DNA of 64,000 nt from an uncultured Flavobacteriales bacterium (GTDB taxonomy: Bacteria; Bacteroidota; Bacteroidia; Flavobacteriales_G; Salibacteraceae): NCBI GenBank assembly GCA_943788145.1, contig CALSPD010000002.1:124001-188000 (forward strand), given 5' to 3'. A program made the position numbers and the translations under genes. Under the pieces are notes generated by a model. The model was not told where the DNA came from. It worked only from the letters and a program-made list of their open reading frames with translations, and ran no database searches. Each line of letters opens with the position of its first letter. Positions within the stretch are counted from its first letter, which is position 1. Of this stretch, positions 47,601-55,346 are shown piece after piece.

Positions 47601-48120
47601 CATCTGTTATAGCGGCAACGAGACTAAAACGCTCATTAAGCTGACCGCTCAACTGAAGGTTCAAGCTTGAGTTAACCGAAAGGTTTTGGCTATTTCCAAC
47701 GGTAATTCCTCGCGAAACGCTACCGCGTTTTTCAAGGTCGCCTAAGTCGACAAGCTTGGAGGAATTTACGGCATGTTGTGACCGAAAAGGGTTATAAATC
47801 CGGTCCGATTCAAGAATTAGGTCTAAGTCTTTATGCTGATAAGGTGTGGTAAAATTGAAAGGGAAGGTTTCAAAACGGACCTTAATTTCTATTGGGTAGT
47901 TGAGTGCATTGTCGGTTATTGTCAAAACTCCTTTTGCAAAATCAACGTTATATTGATCCGGACTCAACCCTTCGAGCATAAAAGATTCCGGAACAATGCT
48001 ATTTGAATCTAAAACAACCGTTGGTCCAGCAAGCACGAATGAGGTAAACGACTCTACACTGTCACTTTGTGCGCTAACACAAAATGGAATTGCGGCAAGA
48101 ATCATCGTATAGATGAACAA
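44629..48120 (-). CDS. Large envelope beta-rich protein (1,160 residues), function unknown
   Basis: A very large exported protein. The signal peptide is [17 protein letters not shown], so the start is put at a TTG at 48120 (ATG 48105 is possible); readings that begin further upstream, to 48264, place the signal deep inside. Residues 30-450 contain conserved-looking Bacteroidota text ([57 protein letters not shown]). The second half alternates short amphipathic strands, as in an outer-membrane barrel, and ends in an aromatic residue (RAFF). I recognise the type but not a named function. Confidence 0.8.
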   Translation of the reverse strand: [1163 protein letters not shown]

Positions 48121-48330
48121 GCGGCAATCGAACCAAAGGCCTGTATTTGTGGTTGTTTTAATTATTTGAAAGTTGATCTGTTCCTCTGGAACATATTTCC
48201 CAAAAGTCATAAACATGTTGACATAAGGGCTAGCATTAAACGTAAATACGTACAAACATTGCAACGATTTATCTAACCTTTGTTCGAGAAAACCGCTAGA
48301 CTAAGCTAACCTTAAGAAAACGAGAAGCAA

Positions 48331-50064
48331 ATGACCCATTCACTTCATCCTTTATTTCGAAACTTATTTGTACTAACGTCATTAGTCGCATTCACCTTTT
48401 GCAATTCTGACGGCCGCAGAATGATAAAGGGGGATATTGAAGCTGGAAACGCTTTCCGATTAAACGAATCATCTGCTTTTCGCAGTTTGCATCCGTTGGA
48501 TATTACAGAGGGCGTTGGTTCGAGAATGGCCGCGCAGGTTTACGAAGGGTTGGTGAAATTCGATCAAAACACATTGGAGATCAAACCTGCCTTGGCCGAG
48601 AATTGGGAACCGAATGAAGACGGTTCAGTTTGGACGTTTTATCTCAGAGAGGGTGTGCGGTTTCATGATGATGCATGCTTCCCAGAAGGGCAAGGACGAG
48701 AAGTGACGGCTGAAGATGTGATCTGGTGTATGCGCGAGTTGTGCACGTCATCGGCAAACAATCAAATGTATTGGCTGCTTACAGATAGGGTTTTGGGTGC
48801 ATCCAAATGCTATAATACCCCTGCATCGGAAAAAGGCGAGGCTTCATTACCTGAGGGAATTGTAAAAATAGATGACCATACGGTTCAATTCTCGTTGATT
48901 TACCCGATGGCAGATTTCCCGAAGCTTCTTGGCCACAGCGGGTTTTATATCTATCCAAGAGAAGCGACAGCGCATTATGGTGAGGAATTCAAAAACCACC
49001 CCGTTGGAACGGGCCCGTTTAGCGTTGCCGTTTTGAACATAGGGACGGATGCAATTCTTGTGAAAAACACTTCGTATTGGGGTCGAGACGCCCACGGAAA
49101 TAAACTGCCATACTTGGATTCACTTTTTATCTCGTTTAATTCAGATAAGAAGGAGGAATTAAAGCGATTTAGAATGGGCGAATTGGATATGGTTTTCTCC
49201 CTACCCGTAGATATGTATGCCGATGTCATGTCAGGGCTAGATTGGGAGAAAGGAAAGATTCAAAGTTTTGAAACACAGGTCAAATCTTCTTTGGGAGTTC
49301 ACTATTTAAGCTTCAATCATGCCGATTCCATCTTTAAAGATCGAAGGGTTCGAAAAGCGTTCAATTTGGCTATTGATCGAAGCACCCTAGTTGATCAAAC
49401 ACTCAGAGGTGATGGGGAGCCAGCCGTTTTCGGCATTGTGCCCTCTGCATTTAAAAATTTTGAATACAAGCGAATTACGCCCATCAAATTCAATTTGGAA
49501 GAAGCTCAAAACTTGATGTCCTTAGCGGGCTTTCCTCAAGGAGAAGGCTTTCCTGAAATTACATTGCTTGTTTCAACGGGATCAAATAATGAGGCTATTG
49601 CGCGGGCCGCTATCGATCAATTAAAACTCAACTTGGGTGTAGATATTCGCATGGAAACGGCAAGTTTAGAAAGCGTTTTGAGTCGAGCTGAAGCGGGCGA
49701 ATTAAGCCTTTGGAGCGATGGCTGGATTGCCGATTATCCTAACCCCGAAAACTTCCTGCGGCTCTTCGTTAGTAATGACACCGCAAGCCCGTATGAATCA
49801 AATTACTTGAATAACGTTGGTTATAGTAGCGAGCTATACGATAGCATCTATTTCTCGGCAATAAGGGAAAAAGAGGATGTCGATCGTATGGATCAATATC
49901 GAATTTTGAGCCAATTGCTTATTGATGAGGCGGTTGTGTTGCCTTTATACTATGACGAGTTTACGCGATTAGTTTCTGCTCGCGTTCGCAATTTTCCGCA
50001 AAACAGCATTGAGTTTCGCGATTTCTCAACCGTTTGGATTGACAGCTCAGCACCGGAGCAGTAA
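48331..50064 (+). CDS. ABC transporter peptide-binding lipoprotein (family 5)
   Basis: A 577-residue extracytoplasmic solute-binding protein of the oligopeptide/dipeptide type. The N-terminus has a hydrophobic signal with a Cys (LVAFTFCNSDG) that is a plausible though non-ideal lipobox. The family signature AAQVYEGLVKFDQNTLEIKP ... ALAENWEPNEDGSVWTFYLR is at about 65-105, followed by VRKAFNLAIDRSTLVDQTL. No permease or ATPase gene is adjacent, so it is an orphan in this window. A near -7 sequence AACCTTTG lies at 48275-48282. Confidence 0.92.
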   Translation: MTHSLHPLFRNLFVLTSLVAFTFCNSDGRRMIKGDIEAGNAFRLNESSAFRSLHPLDITEGVGSRMAAQVYEGLVKFDQNTLEIKPALAENWEPNEDGSVWTFYLREGVRFHDDACFPEGQGREVTAEDVIWCMRELCTSSANNQMYWLLTDRVLGASKCYNTPASEKGEASLPEGIVKIDDHTVQFSLIYPMADFPKLLGHSGFYIYPREATAHYGEEFKNHPVGTGPFSVAVLNIGTDAILVKNTSYWGRDAHGNKLPYLDSLFISFNSDKKEELKRFRMGELDMVFSLPVDMYADVMSGLDWEKGKIQSFETQVKSSLGVHYLSFNHADSIFKDRRVRKAFNLAIDRSTLVDQTLRGDGEPAVFGIVPSAFKNFEYKRITPIKFNLEEAQNLMSLAGFPQGEGFPEITLLVSTGSNNEAIARAAIDQLKLNLGVDIRMETASLESVLSRAEAGELSLWSDGWIADYPNPENFLRLFVSNDTASPYESNYLNNVGYSSELYDSIYFSAIREKEDVDRMDQYRILSQLLIDEAVVLPLYYDEFTRLVSARVRNFPQNSIEFRDFSTVWIDSSAPEQ

Positions 50065-50135
50065 TAGGGTCCGAAACCAAGAAGCTACTGTTTATAAGTA
50101 GTCGCTTCCGTGCGCTAAAGGCTATTTCGCCAAAC

Positions 50136-50143
50136 TAGCTTTG
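50136..50143 (+). promoter_or_regulatory. Candidate -7 promoter element of the OmpA-type lipoprotein gene
   Basis: TAGCTTTG, exact TAnnTTTG, 22 bases before the ATG at 50166. Confidence 0.5.
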
Positions 50144-50165
50144 TCATTCAGTAAAAAGTTTAGAT

Positions 50166-51161
50166 ATGAGAATAGTTATGGCTTTGGCCGCGTTGGCGTT
50201 ATTTCTTGGCTCGTGTGTGCCAGCAAAACAGTACAATGACTTGAAGGCAACACAAGAAAAATGTGAAAATGAGCGACAAGATCTCACGAACTCAAATCGA
50301 ACACTTACTGCCGAGAACGATGAGTTAAAGGCAGACCTAGAAAGCCTTCAGAAAAAGCACAGCCGACTCAAAGAAGACACCACAGCGCTGAATAAAGACT
50401 ACCGAAGACTTAGGTTAAAGCAAAAGGACCTAGACGATAGAAACCAAGAGTTGCTTACGCGTTTGCAATCTGCCAAGGACGAAGGTTCAGAAGAAAACAA
50501 GAAGCTGGTCAAGATTCTTCGCGATACGCAAGAAGACTTGCTAAAAAGAGAAGATCGACTTCGTGAACTTGAACAGCAAATGAATGCCAAGGAGAGGCGA
50601 CTTGCGGATTTAGAGGAAGAATTGAAAGATCGAGAGGCGAGAGTAAAAGAGCTAGAGGATATAATAGCTGAAAAGGACGCAGCCGTTAGAGCACTCAAGG
50701 ATAGAATTAGCCAAGCTTTATTGGGCTTTAAGGATAAAGGATTGACGGTCGAACAACGCAACGGTAAAATCTATGTTAGCCTCGAAGCCCAATTGTTATT
50801 CCCAAGCGGTAGCACGGTTGTGAATGCAGAAGGTAAAAAGGCTTTACTTGATTTATCTGAGGTCATTCGAGATGAAAAAGACATTACCATTTTAGTGGAA
50901 GGTCATACAGATACCGATCCTTACAACGGGGGGGGGGCCATAAAAGACAATTGGGATTTGAGCGTAATGCGCGCTACAGCCGTAGTTAAGATCATGACCA
51001 ACGAGGGCAAAATGGACCAGACCATGCTAACTGCTGCAGGTCGTGGCGAATACGTTCCCGTTGCGCCAAATACTACAGCCGAAGGCAAAGCGAAGAATCG
51101 AAGAATTGAGGTAATTCTTACACCAAATTTGGACAAGTTGTTCGAAATTATAAACGAGTAA
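50166..51161 (+). CDS. OmpA-family peptidoglycan-binding lipoprotein
   Basis: A 331-residue outer-membrane lipoprotein (MRIVMALAALALFLGSC). Residues 25-180 form a long, highly charged coiled coil. The C-terminal OmpA domain (about 190-325) binds peptidoglycan: LLFPSGSTVVNAEGKKAL, ILVEGHTDTDPY, and the signature NRRIEVIL. It probably links outer membrane to cell wall. The codons for Gly255-257 lie in a run of ten G bases (50928-50937), a tract prone to slippage. The gene stands alone under its own -7 element. Confidence 0.94.
   Translation: MRIVMALAALALFLGSCVPAKQYNDLKATQEKCENERQDLTNSNRTLTAENDELKADLESLQKKHSRLKEDTTALNKDYRRLRLKQKDLDDRNQELLTRLQSAKDEGSEENKKLVKILRDTQEDLLKREDRLRELEQQMNAKERRLADLEEELKDREARVKELEDIIAEKDAAVRALKDRISQALLGFKDKGLTVEQRNGKIYVSLEAQLLFPSGSTVVNAEGKKALLDLSEVIRDEKDITILVEGHTDTDPYNGGGAIKDNWDLSVMRATAVVKIMTNEGKMDQTMLTAAGRGEYVPVAPNTTAEGKAKNRRIEVILTPNLDKLFEIINE
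50928..50937 (+). repeat. G10 homopolymer inside the OmpA-type lipoprotein gene
   Basis: Ten consecutive G bases encode NGGGA in frame. A change of one base would remove the last 75 or so residues, including most of the peptidoglycan-binding half of the OmpA domain. No other G-run of this length was noticed in the window. Confidence 0.9.
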
Positions 51162-51191
51162 TAAATTCGTTTAAGCCTTTGCCTATAAGGT

Positions 51192-51199
51192 TACTTTTG
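51192..51199 (+). promoter_or_regulatory. Candidate -7 promoter element of tyrS
   Basis: TACTTTTG, exact TAnnTTTG, 18 bases before the tyrS ATG. Confidence 0.5.
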
Positions 51200-51217
51200 C
51201 GCGCTTAAGGCGTTATC

Positions 51218-52492
51218 ATGAAGAATTTTGTTGAAGAATTAAGGTGGAGAAACATGTTGCACGACATGACTCCAAACACGGAAGAACTATTTGCTAAAGG
51301 ACCCGTTAAGGGCTACATTGGATTTGATCCTACGGCCGATTCACTTGGAATTGGAAACATGGTTCAGGTCATGACATTGACGCATTTTCAGCGAACTGGA
51401 AACAGCCCAATAGCCCTTGTTGGGGGCGCAACAGGAATGGTGGGTGATCCAAGTGGAAAATCAGCGGAACGCAACTTACTCGATGTTGAGTTGCTCAACC
51501 ACAATTTAGATTGTCAGAAAAAGCAATTGGAGAAATTCTTGGATTTCGAAGGGAAGAATGCAGCCCAAATTGTAAATAACTACGACTGGTTTAAGGAGCT
51601 GGGATTCCTAGACTTCATCCGCGATGTGGGGAAACATGTAAGCGTGAATTATATGATGGCTAAGGATTCTGTGAAAAATCGACTTGAAAGCGGAATGTCT
51701 TTTACCGAGTTTAGCTATCAATTGATCCAGGGCTATGATTTTTATTACCTGTGGAAGCATTATGGTTGCGACATTCAAATGGGAGGAAGCGACCAGTGGG
51801 GCAATATTACGACTGGGACAGAATTAGTCAGAAGGCTTGAAGGAGGTGAAGTTTCGGCCTTGACAACTCCTTTGATCAAAAAAGCAGATGGAACGAAATT
51901 CGGCAAGACTGAAGGAGGAAATATTTGGCTGGATAGGAATAGAACGTCACCTTATCGGTTTTACCAATTCTTATTAAACACTGCGGATGCCGACATTGGG
52001 AATTATGCGCGTGTATTCTCTTTGATGGGACAGGAAGAAATATTAGCGCTTGAAGCTGAGCATGCGATCGCTCCGAACTTGCGAAAAATGCAAAAGGTGC
52101 TTGCCGAGGAGTTGACCGCTCGAGTCCACTCGAGTGATGATGCGAAGAAAGCAATTGACGCTTCTGAAGTGCTCTTTGGCAAAGCAACAAGTGAGTCGTT
52201 GAAAGCGCTTGACGAAGAAACCATTTTGGATGTGTTTGAAGGTGTGCCTCAGGCAAAAGTCTCCAAGTCGTCTATTGAGTCGGGTGCTGGTATTGTTGAA
52301 ATATTAGCTGAAAAAACCGGATTTCTGAATTCGAATGGCGAAGCTAGACGAGCACTTAAGGAGAATAGTATATCTGTAAATAAGAACAAAGTCGGAGATG
52401 GGTTTGAGCTTTCTACAGACGATTTAATAGATGGCAAATACATTCTATTGCAGCGCGGCAAGAAGAACTACTTTCTCATAATTGCCGAGTAA
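51218..52492 (+). CDS. tyrS: Tyrosyl-tRNA synthetase with an altered HIGH motif
   Basis: TyrRS charges tRNA-Tyr. The 424 residues cover the class I core and a C-terminal S4 RNA-binding domain ([18 protein letters not shown]). The substrate pocket ([30 protein letters not shown]) is normal, and the second signature is KFGKTEGG, common for this family. The HIGH motif, usually HIGH, HIGN or HIGS, reads G44-I-G-N47 here (codon GGA at 51347-51349). The lost His normally contacts ATP phosphates. The change from CAT/CAC to GGA needs at least two substitutions, so it is not a simple read error. Confidence 0.97.
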   Translation: MKNFVEELRWRNMLHDMTPNTEELFAKGPVKGYIGFDPTADSLGIGNMVQVMTLTHFQRTGNSPIALVGGATGMVGDPSGKSAERNLLDVELLNHNLDCQKKQLEKFLDFEGKNAAQIVNNYDWFKELGFLDFIRDVGKHVSVNYMMAKDSVKNRLESGMSFTEFSYQLIQGYDFYYLWKHYGCDIQMGGSDQWGNITTGTELVRRLEGGEVSALTTPLIKKADGTKFGKTEGGNIWLDRNRTSPYRFYQFLLNTADADIGNYARVFSLMGQEEILALEAEHAIAPNLRKMQKVLAEELTARVHSSDDAKKAIDASEVLFGKATSESLKALDEETILDVFEGVPQAKVSKSSIESGAGIVEILAEKTGFLNSNGEARRALKENSISVNKNKVGDGFELSTDDLIDGKYILLQRGKKNYFLIIAE

Positions 52493-52499
52493 ATAGGTG

Positions 52500-53759
52500 C
52501 TAGGGAAGTTCTGTTTGCAATCCAAACCCAATTTCTCGAGCTAACTCGATAATCAAGCGCTCTAGGTCACTAAGGGAACTAGCGGCCGATTGAATGGGCC
52601 CCTCGGTTAATTGACTTTCCTTCGAGATTTGCCAGTCAAATGGCTGTGGGATTTCCGTGATCAATTCGCTGCTCGCATCCAATTCCTTGGTCAATTCAAG
52701 ATCTAGGTCATTATTTAAGATCACCGCCAAATCATGTAGGGAGCTTCCTTCTATGGCTAAAGTGTTCTCCGACTCATAGAATCCCGTGTACACGATGGTC
52801 AAGCTATTGCTCATCGCAATCAAATCATTGTAGGTATTATCGCTGAAGGTTGAAATCTCTTTGGATTGATCGTTTGAATAAACGGGCAATAAAAGTGCTC
52901 TGTCTGCCATTTCAGAGCCAGATAAAGTGCCTAAACCGGTTAATACAAGCTTTAATGCTTTATCCACATCCATATTTAAGAACCCGCTTCGGTAGTTTGA
53001 GCCACCCTCAATATCCCATTCCGATGATAGTATGGCTAATTGTGTCACAATGAGATCAATGGCAGCGCTGAGGTATTGCCTTCTGCGTTTGGCGTTAACC
53101 ACATTGGGGTCGGTTAAACTAAAGTCGGTAAAGAGCCGCGAGCCTGAGTTCGAAATAGAGTTGTTGAGACTATCCTTGCCCCATAAAAGAAACTCAACTA
53201 CATGAAATCCCGTGCTTATTTGGCCTTCACCTTTTGATTCATTGAATTGCGCTATTGAAGCTGATGAGATGGTTTTAATCAGCGTAGAGTCATGTACGAT
53301 ACCAACATAGGAACCATTCACCGCATCAATTAAGGCGGGTTGAATTGGCCAAGCGTCAAGCTGACGGTCTATACCCTTTTCATCATCAATTGGGCCCGAG
53401 GAGAACCGGAGCGCCTCACCTTGCAAGTAATAGAAATGCGCTGTTCTCCAGGCTTGACGTAAAGCATCGAGACCATCTTTTGTTGGATTGTCTAAAAAAG
53501 ATGCGCTAGCCGTCTTTAAAGCAACTGCCTTTGTATGTGCGTCTGAATAGAGCGCAAAGGCAATGTTCGCATGGTTTATCAGGATGTCAGCTTTCAAGTC
53601 TACGTTCTTATCACCATATCGACAAGATTCATCATCTCGTTCAGCACTTTTGTTATAATTCAACGCTTCTGGGTCAGTACATCCTTCCTTAACGCAGGCT
53701 AAATTTGTGAGTGCAAGCAGCACCACAACGATGAAAAGAGGAATTCGATTCTTCAACAT
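52500..53759 (-). CDS. Imelysin-family lipoprotein with an N-terminal Cys module
   Basis: Imelysin (M75-like) proteins are helical envelope proteins linked to iron handling. The start at 53759 (MLKNRIPLFIVVVLLALTNLAC) gives a 419-residue lipoprotein. Right after the anchor is a short Cys module, GCTDPEALNYNKSAERDDESC (about 26-46). The imelysin body follows with the GxHxxE motif as STGFHVVEFLLWG. The same Cys module occurs in the 59978 lipoprotein. The gene stands alone between tyrS (convergent) and a terminator. Confidence 0.9.
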   Translation of the reverse strand: MLKNRIPLFIVVVLLALTNLACVKEGCTDPEALNYNKSAERDDESCRYGDKNVDLKADILINHANIAFALYSDAHTKAVALKTASASFLDNPTKDGLDALRQAWRTAHFYYLQGEALRFSSGPIDDEKGIDRQLDAWPIQPALIDAVNGSYVGIVHDSTLIKTISSASIAQFNESKGEGQISTGFHVVEFLLWGKDSLNNSISNSGSRLFTDFSLTDPNVVNAKRRRQYLSAAIDLIVTQLAILSSEWDIEGGSNYRSGFLNMDVDKALKLVLTGLGTLSGSEMADRALLLPVYSNDQSKEISTFSDNTYNDLIAMSNSLTIVYTGFYESENTLAIEGSSLHDLAVILNNDLDLELTKELDASSELITEIPQPFDWQISKESQLTEGPIQSAASSLSDLERLIIELAREIGFGLQTELP

Positions 53760-53799
53760 ATACTGCAAAGTAATAGCAAACAACCGTTGGATTTACACA

Positions 53800-53828
53800 C
53801 AAAAAAAGCCCGAACTTTCGCTCGGGCT
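53800..53828 (-). terminator. Rho-independent terminator
   Basis: On the minus strand AGCCCGA, an 8-base loop, TCGGGCT, then seven T. It follows the stop of the 53850 lipoprotein gene. Confidence 0.88.
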
Positions 53829-53849
53829 CCCTTTATTATGAACGTTGGA

Positions 53850-54674
53850 TTACTTCTTTGTCAAAGTCCAAGTAACAGTAGTTTCAGATGTGTAAGCAGC
53901 ATCATCATCTTCTGAATCAGTGTAAACAGTCTTATCACTTCCTTCCACAGTCATTTCGCCTCCTTTAAGCTCAGTAACATTCCAAACTGGGCTTTCAGTT
54001 GATGAACCTGAATATGTTTCAGTTCCAGCAGCAGATTTATCAACCTTGTCGTAGCTGTATTCTCCTGTGTTTGGGTTGTAAGTACCTTGGATATAAGTCT
54101 CATCGCGATCCAAAACGTCATCCGTGCTAGAATCATTGTAAGTGTAGGCATCGCTATAAGTTACTGATGTACTCATAACGTGAAAAACAACTTGTGAATT
54201 CTTTTCGATGTCATCGCCAGCATCACCAGAGATGGTGAATAAACCTGTCTCTGTAGTTGTTGAAGTTCTGTCAACAGTACGCTCGAAGTATCCTTTGTAA
54301 ACATACTCGTCAAGATTGCTGTCATACTCATAGTAAGAGCTGTAGTTGTCGACATAAGTTTCGTTAGCAACACGAGTCATAGTGTACTCTCCAGTCTTCT
54401 TATCAAACGTATAAGACATGGTTACATCTGAAGACTCAGTGTCTGTGTCAGTGCCTCCATTGTATTTGGTGGTTGTAGTAGTAGTCATAACGCTTCCATT
54501 AAAATTAGAGGAAGACGTACTAGTATAGTCGTCATCTTCATAGGAAGAGTTAACGGTTCCGGAAGTTACATCCCATTCACCGTCAATTTTACCTGTGGTG
54601 ACAGTCTTGTTACAGCTAGTTAGGAATAATCCTGTAACCGCTGTTAAGGCAATAGCAAATAGTGTTTTTTTCAT
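53850..54674 (-). CDS. Ser/Thr/Asp/Tyr-rich lipoprotein
   Basis: A 274-residue lipoprotein (MKKTLFAIALTAVTGLFLTSC). The body is unusually rich in Ser, Thr, Asp and Tyr (for example SYEDDDYTSTSSSNF and MTTTTTTKYNGG) with a short strand-turn rhythm, ending WTLTKK. The start of the body (GKIDGEWDVTSGTV) and the end (VTWTLTKK) resemble lipocalin-like barrels of Bacteroidota. It may be an outer-membrane-facing barrel lipoprotein; function unknown. It has a strong two-part promoter and its own terminator, so it is a monocistronic, probably well-expressed gene. Confidence 0.8.
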   Translation of the reverse strand: MKKTLFAIALTAVTGLFLTSCNKTVTTGKIDGEWDVTSGTVNSSYEDDDYTSTSSSNFNGSVMTTTTTTKYNGGTDTDTESSDVTMSYTFDKKTGEYTMTRVANETYVDNYSSYYEYDSNLDEYVYKGYFERTVDRTSTTTETGLFTISGDAGDDIEKNSQVVFHVMSTSVTYSDAYTYNDSSTDDVLDRDETYIQGTYNPNTGEYSYDKVDKSAAGTETYSGSSTESPVWNVTELKGGEMTVEGSDKTVYTDSEDDDAAYTSETTVTWTLTKK

Positions 54675-54692
54675 AGTTTCTTGTATTTAAGC

Positions 54693-54721
54693 CAAAGGTA
54701 TGGCATAACATGGTCGCACAA
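54693..54721 (-). promoter_or_regulatory. Two-part promoter of the 53850 lipoprotein gene
   Basis: On the minus strand TTG (54721-54719), an 18-base spacer, then TACCTTTG (54700-54693); both elements match exactly. The ATG is at 54674. Confidence 0.62.
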
Positions 54722-54784
54722 CCATACGGTAAATGACATATATCAACTAAGGGATTGATCGTAGAAAAGGATAAATAGAATCGG

Positions 54785-55315
54785 CTATTTGATTTTATTG
54801 CCTTTGGCAATGCGCATTTCTCGTTCTTCTTTGAATTTACGTTTCAACTTGAACTGCAGCGTGCATTCGTCTGCTCCGGCATGTGTGTAATAGATGCCAT
54901 CTCCATATTGCACTTTACCTCGTTTGTTTTCCCATTCAATGGCTTGGAGATAGTACACGTCAAATTGTGACTTTTTGCCAAATACCAAATATTTTGAAGG
55001 GTCGGCTTCAAAACTTACAGCATAGCGGGCTCCATCTAGCTCCTTAATAATTCGGCCTTTTGTGTTGGCCTTAATAACAACCTGATCGATTTGTTTGCCA
55101 TAGTTGACATTCAAATTACCGCGTGAAGTCGATTTATCACTTGTCGAATTTTCATAACGCGTTAAAACAATGTCATGGCTATTGTAGAACTGAATGTTAT
55201 TCAGGTGTTCGAAAGTCAGTTTGTAGTTTTCGATGTTGCTCTGATTCAACACGTTTCTGTTTGAACAAGAAGAAACAGTTAATCCAAGCACCAAAAGGAT
55301 CATCAAATTTTTCAT
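54785..55315 (-). CDS. Lipoprotein of unknown function
   Basis: A 176-residue lipoprotein (MKNLMILLVLGLTVSSC); the start at 55315 is preferred because the longer reading puts ten basic residues ahead of a good signal. The body has LNNIQFYNSHDIVLTRYE and ends with a very basic helix (KLKRKFKEEREMRIAKGNKIK). No family is recognised. It follows the LuxE-like gene by 31 bases on the same strand and may be cotranscribed with it. Confidence 0.78.
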   Translation of the reverse strand: MKNLMILLVLGLTVSSCSNRNVLNQSNIENYKLTFEHLNNIQFYNSHDIVLTRYENSTSDKSTSRGNLNVNYGKQIDQVVIKANTKGRIIKELDGARYAVSFEADPSKYLVFGKKSQFDVYYLQAIEWENKRGKVQYGDGIYYTHAGADECTLQFKLKRKFKEEREMRIAKGNKIK

Positions 55316-55346
55316 AGCCAATAAGCGTTTCATTAATCTTAGCATA

